A DNA stretch of 5,288 nt, from positions 1-5,288 of the forward strand of contig JAUQXD010001090.1 in NCBI GenBank assembly GCA_030834835.1, read 5' to 3'. Source of the stretch: Thermoflexales bacterium (GTDB lineage: Bacteria; Chloroflexota; Anaerolineae; Fen-1058). Shown here in pieces: positions 1-5,288 of the stretch (position 1 is its first letter; every line of letters begins with the position of its first letter). The position numbers were made by a program, and so were the translations under genes. A model generated the notes under the pieces. It was not told the origin of the DNA. It worked only from the letters and a program-made list of their open reading frames with translations, and did no database searches.

Positions 1-2316
1 CACGGCCACCACGACGGCCACGTCGTCGTCCGTCCACCGTCGATCGGCATCGGTTTCGTGCAGGTCGATAACGCCGATCACTTGATCGCGCAGTTTGATG
101 GGCACCGCCAACGCCGTGCGGGCCGCCAGGTGAGCGGGCAATTGAGCGGTCGCGTCATCGTCGCCGGCGATGACTATCTCGCCCCGGCGGAGCACCTGCT
201 CGATCTCCGGCAAGGGGGCGTCGCCCACAGCCGGGACGCCGCTTAGATGGTATTCGTGACTGGTCTGTCGCAAGGTTGGCAACAGGCGCTGCCACTGATC
301 GCGCAGGTGACGCTTGTTGGCTTTCTCGGTCTCTTGCAGGGCCGTCAGCGTGCGCGTGAACAACCGCGCGTTGTCGATGGCGACAGCCACCTGATCGGCC
401 AGCGTGCTCAGCACGGTCAAGTCTTCGTCACTGAAGGCGGCCGGCTCGGTCGTTTGCAGGTCCAGCGCGCCCAGGATGCGGCCGCTGACTTGCAGAGGCA
501 GGGTCATTTCAGACCGGGTGTCGGGCAAATCTGGGTTATTAAAGTGGACCGCGTCCGCGCCGGCGTCCAACGCGATGCGGGGCACTCCGGTCTGCGTCAC
601 ATACCCCACCATGCCCTGGTGGCCCACCGCCAGTTTGTGATTGCGGGCCAGCATGCGCTGACCGCCTTCGCTGTTGGCCGCGTGCAGCACGGCGTAACGA
701 TTGGCTTCGTCCACAATGAAGATACCGACATGATACAGGCCGAAGGCCTCACCGATGAGGCGGGTGACTTGCAAGAGCAGCTGATCGAGATCGCGCACCT
801 GGCTGATGGCGCGCGACACCTGGGCGCTGATGGCCAGCTGCGTGGCGCGGCGCTCCGCGTTGCGATGGGAGGCCTGCAATTGTACGTTGAGCGTTTCCAG
901 CTGCGTACTGCGCAGCGCTACCTCATCGCTGCGCTGCGCCACTTCGAGCGTGCGGGCCGTCACGCGTTGTTCGAGACTGCCGATCAAGTCGCGGACTTGA
1001 GCCGCCATAGCATTGAACGCTTTGGCCAGTGTGCCAATCTCATCTTGCCGGTTGACGGGGGTTGAGACGTTCAGATTGCCGGATGCGATCTGAGTGGCCG
1101 CGGTCGCCAGGTCACCGATCGGGCGGGAGATGGACCGGGCGAAGATCAGGCTGATCAGGCCGACGATCACAGCGGCAATCAAACCGATCACGCCTGAGGC
1201 ATTGCGCTGATTAGTCTGTGCGGTTTCCAGGGCTTGTCCGTAAGCACTGAAGTCGTCCCTATAAGCGCCAGCCACCAGCACCCAGTGCCACGGCGCGTAG
1301 TACGCGACCCGTGCAATTTTCTCGCGAGGCGCTGGTTCACCGGGCTCTTGCCATTTATAGTCCTTTTTTTCCGTCATACCCGGTGCCAACGCTTGCGCGG
1401 TCTGGATGATCTCCCGAATGGTGTAGTTGCCCTGTGCGTCCTGAAAATTCCACAGGTTTTCGCCGTCGCGTAGACCTTTTTCAGAGATGATGTATTTGCC
1501 TAGATCATCGCCGTCGCTTCCCAGGACGAAGGCGTAGCCGGTCTTGCCCACCGTGGTCTGGCGGATGGCTTCGCGCAGCGAGGTTACGTTCTCCTGTTTG
1601 ATGCCCACGAAGAGCATCCCGACCAGCAGCCCGGACTCGCTGCGAATTGGCTCATAGGCGGCGTTGTACCAGGCGTCGACGACATACGCGCTGCCACGAT
1701 AGGTCTCGCCCCGCAAGATGGCGGCGATAACGGGATCGGGCTTGCCGTCCGGTCCGGTGGCGGGAACATAGGTGCCAATGGCCCGTTGACCGTCGGCGTT
1801 CTTGATGTTAGTGGCCACCCGCAGCATATCGCCGCGGTCGTTCATGCGCTGAAAGATGGTGGCGGTGCCGCCGACCAGATACTGAATTTGATCGACCACC
1901 AGAGTCTGCACCGACGGATACGTGTTCTGGCCCAGCCAGGAGCCGCCAACAAGCATCTTGGGCAGGGTGACGAGGCTTGACTCGTGGGTGTACTGGTTGA
2001 CGGCCGTCCACTGGATGCCGTCTTTGCCCAGACTGATGTCGCCTTCGGTGTTGAAGACCAACCGCGCCACGTTGAGGCTGGTGTTGACCTGTTGCTGCAC
2101 GGCTTCGTCCTGCGCTTTGACCAGATTGTAGACGCCTCCGACGATGTGTTCCAGATCGGCATCGATCAACTGCTCCACCTGTGTGTGGGCCACGGCATTG
2201 AACTGTTCGCTTTGCCACGCTGCGGCGGCCGTCAATGCGATGACGGTGAGCAATACGCCGCCGATGCCGAGCAAGAGAATCTTGGTGCCGAGTGTGAGGT
2301 TTCGTAGATGGCGCAT
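1..2316 (-). CDS. Membrane sensor: Cache_3/Cache_2-type ectodomain, HAMP, GAF and half-GAF; 3' end cut by the window
   Basis: Second probable receptor of the pair. I translated the frame from ATG 2316-2314 to base 1: 772 codons without a stop, so the C-terminus lies outside. A membrane helix is at about 13-33. The ectodomain spans about 34-372. Its first part resembles the Cache_3/Cache_2 fusion family (GGTATIFQRMNDRGDMLRVATN, in which each half is short of 20 residues; EPIRSESGLLVGMLFVGI at 223-240). Its second part resembles a single Cache_2 (VGKTGYAFVL, ENLWNFQDAQG, YYAPWHWVLVAGAY). Such domains often bind small carboxylates, but I see no residue that fixes the ligand here. A second helix is at about 374-392. 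HAMP is about 393-446 (SRPIGDLATAA, DEIG), followed by a coiled coil to about 500. GAF1 is about 503-652 (LPDTRSE at 597-603, LGALDLQ, DQVAVAIDNARLF). A half-GAF starts near 733 (LAVPIKLRDQVIGVIDL, RRWTDDD). There is no cysteine in the visible part. The start is supported by a GAGG just upstream and the 8-base gap after the previous gene. Output domain, if any, is unseen; a histidine kinase beyond the edge cannot be excluded. Confidence 0.93.
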   Translation of the reverse strand, partial: MRHLRNLTLGTKILLLGIGGVLLTVIALTAAAAWQSEQFNAVAHTQVEQLIDADLEHIVGGVYNLVKAQDEAVQQQVNTSLNVARLVFNTEGDISLGKDGIQWTAVNQYTHESSLVTLPKMLVGGSWLGQNTYPSVQTLVVDQIQYLVGGTATIFQRMNDRGDMLRVATNIKNADGQRAIGTYVPATGPDGKPDPVIAAILRGETYRGSAYVVDAWYNAAYEPIRSESGLLVGMLFVGIKQENVTSLREAIRQTTVGKTGYAFVLGSDGDDLGKYIISEKGLRDGENLWNFQDAQGNYTIREIIQTAQALAPGMTEKKDYKWQEPGEPAPREKIARVAYYAPWHWVLVAGAYRDDFSAYGQALETAQTNQRNASGVIGLIAAVIVGLISLIFARSISRPIGDLATAATQIASGNLNVSTPVNRQDEIGTLAKAFNAMAAQVRDLIGSLEQRVTARTLEVAQRSDEVALRSTQLETLNVQLQASHRNAERRATQLAISAQVSRAISQVRDLDQLLLQVTRLIGEAFGLYHVGIFIVDEANRYAVLHAANSEGGQRMLARNHKLAVGHQGMVGYVTQTGVPRIALDAGADAVHFNNPDLPDTRSEMTLPLQVSGRILGALDLQTTEPAAFSDEDLTVLSTLADQVAVAIDNARLFTRTLTALQETEKANKRHLRDQWQRLLPTLRQTSHEYHLSGVPAVGDAPLPEIEQVLRRGEIVIAGDDDATAQLPAHLAARTALAVPIKLRDQVIGVIDLHETDADRRWTDDDVAVVVAV

Positions 2317-2326
2317 AGTCCCTCTC
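2317..2326 (-). promoter_or_regulatory. Ribosome binding site overlapping the upstream stop codon
   Basis: On the minus strand the junction reads TGAGAGGGACTATG. The GAGAGGG purine run begins inside the TGA stop of the upstream receptor, and its GAGG core ends 4 bases before the ATG at 2316. The spacing is slightly short but usable. It fixes the start of the downstream receptor and leaves no room for a separate promoter or terminator, so cotranscription and perhaps translational coupling are likely. Confidence 0.7.
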
Positions 2327-5288
2327 AGGCCGCTGTTTCGTGAGACGCGCGCGGCTGTTCGCCGGTCACGTCTGCTTCGCCCATGGTCAGGCGCATGATG
2401 GCGCGCGATACGCCGAGTGACCGGGCTAATTCGGTCGTGGTTGTTTGCAGCACCGCCTGCACATCGCTGGCGGCGCGGATGCGATTGGTGATCTGGCGGA
2501 TGCGCTGCTCACGCTGGGCAAAGCGCTCGGTCTCCTCCAGCAGGCGGGCGTTCTCGATGACCTGTCCCACCTGATCGATCAACGCTTGCGCAAAGGCCAC
2601 ATCGTCTGCGGTCCAGGCGCGCTGGTCACCCGTCTGGACGCTGAACTCGCCGATGGTTTCGCCGCGGACCTTGAGCGGTACCAGCAGGTCATGGCCGTCC
2701 GGCGCAGTCACGTGAGCGGTCTGAGTGGTGAGCCACCGGCCTTCGCGCCATTCGCCGGCCAGCGTATCGGACGAGCGGGTATAGCGTTCCCACGCCTGAC
2801 CGACGAGGCGGCGATTGGTGGCATCCAGTTCATCCAGCGCCTGGCGTGTCTGTTGAGCCAGATTGTAGCTTTCAATGGCGACGGCCATTTGCGCCGCGAT
2901 CTGTTCTAACTGACGAATGTGATCGTCCGTGTAGGCGGCCGGCCGCTCACTACCGACGTTGAGTTGTCCCAGGCTCTGACTGCCTGCTTTCAAATGCAGG
3001 CTCACCAGCGACCGCATACCCAGACTGGACAGATCGGCAACGTCTTGATATTGCCGGGCTAACTGCGTCAAGTCAGGCGCATAGCGCGTAACGCCTTTCT
3101 TCAGCGTCTCACCTGTGAGTGTATTCTCTGCCGGCATGAGCTGCGCCGCGCCGAGTGATTGATCGGCTGCCGGGTTAATCGCCTGGAGACTGATCAGCGC
3201 CGGGTTCGTGGCTTTCAATGCAAGACTCAAATGACTGGCGCCTAGCAGCTGATTCACCGTCTGCGCCGTTACCCGCGCCACGGTTTCCAGTGAGGTCGCC
3301 GAGGCCAGATCGCGGCTCATTTGATTCAACAGCGTGAGCGTGCGCGCCTGCTGCTCGGCGCGGCCAAGCGTCTGCGCATTGGTCAGGGCCACGGCCAGCT
3401 GATCGGCCATGGTTTGCAGCACTTCGGCGCTGGCTTCGTCGAACGCATTCGGCTGGATCGACTGCACGTCGAGCGCGCCGATGACGCGCTGGCCGACGAT
3501 CAGCGGCAGCGCGATTTCCGATCGCGTGTCGGGCAGCAGCGGATTGGCGAAACGGCCGGCCTCGTCATCCACACGCTCCGCGAGCGCAATGCGCGCCCGC
3601 CGGGTCGCAATCGCCGTGCCTACCATGGAGAGACCGTTAACTTCCAATTGATGGCCGCGCTCCTTCAACATGCGGCCGGCTTCGCCCGTGGCTTCGCGCA
3701 AAATGGCGGTGCCGCCGGTGGGATCGGTGGTAAAGATTGCGGCATAGTAGAAGTTGAACCGATCGGTGATCAGGTTAACGGCTTCGCTCAAGAGTTGATC
3801 GACATCCAAAATGGAGGAGGCCGCGCGGCCGACCTCGGCGCTGGCGCGCAGCTGCCCGGTCCGGGCGCGCACCTGATCTTCCAGCGACGTGATCAGAGTA
3901 CGCAGCTGCCCGGTCATGCTGTTGAACGTGGCGGCGAGTGCGCCGACCTCGTCGTTTGTTTCGACGGCCGCCTGCGCCGAAAGATCGCCCTGCGCGATTC
4001 TGGTGGCAGTCTCGTTCAGGCTGACGATGGGCTGGGCCAACAATCGCGAGAAGCGGGCGGCGGCGAAGATGGTGATCGCACTGATGGCCAGCACGAGGAA
4101 CAGCGAGCTGTGCGCCAGATCGTTAACGGGGGCCAGGAAGGCCTGCTGGGGACGGCCAAAGACCATGAGCCAGTTAGGGTGCCGGTTGAGCCTGACGATG
4201 GCTAACTCATCGGGATCATTTGTATCTTCGACGTTATCGATGATTTCTCCGGCCTCGGCTACAAAGAATGGCTGCGTGTCCGCCAGCGCGAGACCCGCGT
4301 CAAATTCGGGCAGGTTCGTTGAGAGATCGGCGTCGTCGACATCTGGAATGCGGCGGTCATTCCGCAAGACCGCCAGCCGTTCGGGGGATAGCGGCACCAC
4401 CGACTTAATAGACGATACTGAGGCCAGGCCGCCAGCCAGGCGAAAATGATTCTCATCCAATAGAATGCCGAACGAATCACTACCGCCCAGGTTATCGGAC
4501 TGGGCCACGAGATCCTGGAGGGCGATAATGCTATAGGCCACGCGCGCAACCCCGATTACTTCGTCGCTGCCGGTGCGAACGACGGGCGCGCTAAAGTGGA
4601 TCAACCCCTCATCCGTGATCGGATCGAACAATACTTCTGAAGCGTATGGCTGGCTGGTTTGCAACGGCTCACGGACATAGGGTTGATTGAGCTGGTCGGT
4701 GCCGATATTCAACTGGGCCGTATCGAACACTGTGATGCCGTGCAGATCGAACACCGCGTAAGATCGAATATAGAGGTTCTTGCTGCTTAAGGCGTTCAGG
4801 ATGGGCGCTAACTGAGTTGGCTTACGCTGCTCGGGCGCGGCCGACAAGAGATCGACTACCTCCGGCAGTCGCGCGCTGGCCCGGATGTCGAACAACCCGT
4901 CTTTAATGAATTGATCGATCCGGCCCGCAGTTTGCGTGCCAGCCGCCAGCAGCGACTGTTGCGCACTGGTTCTAAGGTTGGATTCCGCCAGCACGCCGAA
5001 GGCAACCGCCTGAATAACGACCGGCAAGATCGCCACGAGCAACAGCGTCAGGGTCAGCTTGCCGCGCATTGAATACGTGCCGAATTGTCGCGCGATGAAA
5101 TACACGCACGGGACTGCAAAAACAAGGATAATGAGCGGCACGTACGCGTTGAGCTGAGGCACACTCAATCGATAAGCGGGCAGGATCGCATCCAGCAAGA
5201 CGATGAATAAGCCCAGGCCGAACGCCGCCACCATGATCGGATTGGCCATTGACTCCGGCAAGGTGAGGCTGGCGATGGCCGTAATCAG
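2325..5288 (-). CDS. Membrane sensor: dCache ectodomain, HAMP, two GAF domains plus a half-GAF; no catalytic output; 5' end open
   Basis: Probable transmembrane receptor that relays an extracellular signal to cytoplasmic GAF modules. Residues are numbered from the TTG at 5261. Membrane helices lie at about 7-28, 39-57 and 69-92. An ectodomain at about 93-383 resembles a double Cache (dCache_1): SYAVFDLHG at 167-175, FSAPVVRT at 223-230 and PNWLMVFGR at 362-370. A fourth helix is at about 384-402. HAMP spans about 403-456, with PIVSLNETA and DEVG, and is followed by a coiled coil. GAF1 is about 481-630 (LPDTRSE at 576-582, IGALDVQ), GAF2 about 641-800, and a half-GAF about 855-905 (VPLKVRGETIGEF, AWTADD). 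The helical tail ends in LGVSRAIMRL. No H-box, GGDEF or methyl-accepting domain is visible. The only cysteine is C52, in helix 2. Start is uncertain: the TTG lacks a ribosome site, the ATG at 5249 has GGAG only 3 bases away, and the frame stays open to the edge with a hydrophobic sequence (LITAIASLTL). The gene may therefore be longer. TGA at 2327-2325 sits 8 bases before the next gene. Architecture is confident; ligand and output are unknown. Confidence 0.93.
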   Translation of the reverse strand: MITAIASLTLPESMANPIMVAAFGLGLFIVLLDAILPAYRLSVPQLNAYVPLIILVFAVPCVYFIARQFGTYSMRGKLTLTLLLVAILPVVIQAVAFGVLAESNLRTSAQQSLLAAGTQTAGRIDQFIKDGLFDIRASARLPEVVDLLSAAPEQRKPTQLAPILNALSSKNLYIRSYAVFDLHGITVFDTAQLNIGTDQLNQPYVREPLQTSQPYASEVLFDPITDEGLIHFSAPVVRTGSDEVIGVARVAYSIIALQDLVAQSDNLGGSDSFGILLDENHFRLAGGLASVSSIKSVVPLSPERLAVLRNDRRIPDVDDADLSTNLPEFDAGLALADTQPFFVAEAGEIIDNVEDTNDPDELAIVRLNRHPNWLMVFGRPQQAFLAPVNDLAHSSLFLVLAISAITIFAAARFSRLLAQPIVSLNETATRIAQGDLSAQAAVETNDEVGALAATFNSMTGQLRTLITSLEDQVRARTGQLRASAEVGRAASSILDVDQLLSEAVNLITDRFNFYYAAIFTTDPTGGTAILREATGEAGRMLKERGHQLEVNGLSMVGTAIATRRARIALAERVDDEAGRFANPLLPDTRSEIALPLIVGQRVIGALDVQSIQPNAFDEASAEVLQTMADQLAVALTNAQTLGRAEQQARTLTLLNQMSRDLASATSLETVARVTAQTVNQLLGASHLSLALKATNPALISLQAINPAADQSLGAAQLMPAENTLTGETLKKGVTRYAPDLTQLARQYQDVADLSSLGMRSLVSLHLKAGSQSLGQLNVGSERPAAYTDDHIRQLEQIAAQMAVAIESYNLAQQTRQALDELDATNRRLVGQAWERYTRSSDTLAGEWREGRWLTTQTAHVTAPDGHDLLVPLKVRGETIGEFSVQTGDQRAWTADDVAFAQALIDQVGQVIENARLLEETERFAQREQRIRQITNRIRAASDVQAVLQTTTTELARSLGVSRAIMRLTMGEADVTGEQPRASHETAA
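3847..3915 (-). repeat. 15-base direct repeat pair within the HAMP-to-GAF linker
   Basis: The 15-base sequence CGCAGCTGCCCGGTC (plus strand) occurs at 3847-3861 and again at 3901-3915, exactly 54 bases apart. On the coding strand both copies lie in the same frame and encode TGQLR, at residues 450-454 and 468-472 of the upstream receptor. These positions are at the end of HAMP and in the coiled coil leading to GAF1. The 18-residue period equals 11+7, a spacing compatible with coiled coils. It may be a small internal duplication or simply recurrence in helical sequence; there is no sign of a mobile element. Confidence 0.45.

Noticed and set aside
247..1065. 272-codon plus-strand open frame (and the shorter 58-246 frame before it)
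   Set aside because: It is antisense, codon on codon, to the GAF and HAMP part of the downstream receptor, whose minus-strand translation has clear family motifs. The plus-strand product is low-complexity and resembles nothing.
1808..2218. Minus-strand 136-codon and 106-codon frames overlapping the downstream receptor
   Set aside because: They are in other frames of the Cache-encoding region and give arginine/serine-rich, unstructured translations. The 2316-1 frame explains the region better.
2317..2324. Possible terminator or promoter between the two genes
   Set aside because: Only 8 bases separate stop and start, and they are used by the ribosome binding site. No hairpin or promoter elements fit.
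2325..2350. SHET near the end of the upstream receptor as a possible histidine kinase H-box
   Set aside because: It lies in the last residues (about 973-976), with no following dimerisation helix, N box or G boxes, so it cannot be a kinase domain.
2935..2946. 12-base perfect palindrome GCGGCCGGCCGC as an operator or recombination site
   Set aside because: It falls inside the GAF2 coding sequence, where it encodes part of ERPAAY. Such palindromes are common in GC-rich coding DNA and no partner site is seen.
3321..4205. 294-codon plus-strand open frame
   Set aside because: Antisense to the HAMP, GAF1 and early GAF2 coding of the upstream receptor. It is a by-product of GC-rich codons, with no domain motif and no credible ribosome site.

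Overview
The window is almost entirely coding on the minus strand. It holds two adjacent, co-oriented genes for large membrane-anchored sensor proteins, separated by only 8 bases. Both share a chassis: N-terminal membrane helix or helices, an extracytoplasmic Cache-type sensor, a second membrane crossing, HAMP, coiled coil, GAF domain(s), and a C-terminal half-GAF module. Neither shows a histidine kinase, GGDEF/EAL, methyl-accepting or DNA-binding output in the sequence available. The combination of GC-rich codons, long GAF-only receptors, and a half-GAF preceded by a Q-x-W-[EQ]-R helix and ended by a W-T-x-D-D segment is one I associate with Chloroflexota (Anaerolineae-like bacteria). That assignment comes from recall of protein style, not a search.

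Layout, reading with the genes from right to left: (1) 5288-2325, the upstream receptor. It has three N-terminal membrane helices, a double Cache (dCache_1-like) ectodomain, a fourth helix, HAMP, two GAF domains, a half-GAF and a short coiled-coil tail. Its frame is open at the right edge, so its true start may lie outside. (2) 2324-2317, an 8-base gap with a Shine-Dalgarno-like sequence overlapping the upstream stop codon. (3) 2316-1, the downstream receptor. It has a membrane helix, a Cache_3/Cache_2-type ectodomain, a second helix, HAMP, a long coiled coil, one GAF and a half-GAF that runs off the left edge without a stop.

The two genes probably form one transcription unit. They look like diverged paralogues: the cytoplasmic modules match motif by motif, while the ectodomains are of different Cache types, so they probably sense different external ligands and feed a similar cytoplasmic relay. 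A partner that turns the signal into an output is not present here and may be encoded to the left. There is no non-coding stretch longer than 8 bases, no RNA gene, no mobile element and no CRISPR array. Long plus-strand open frames are antisense shadows of the two genes.
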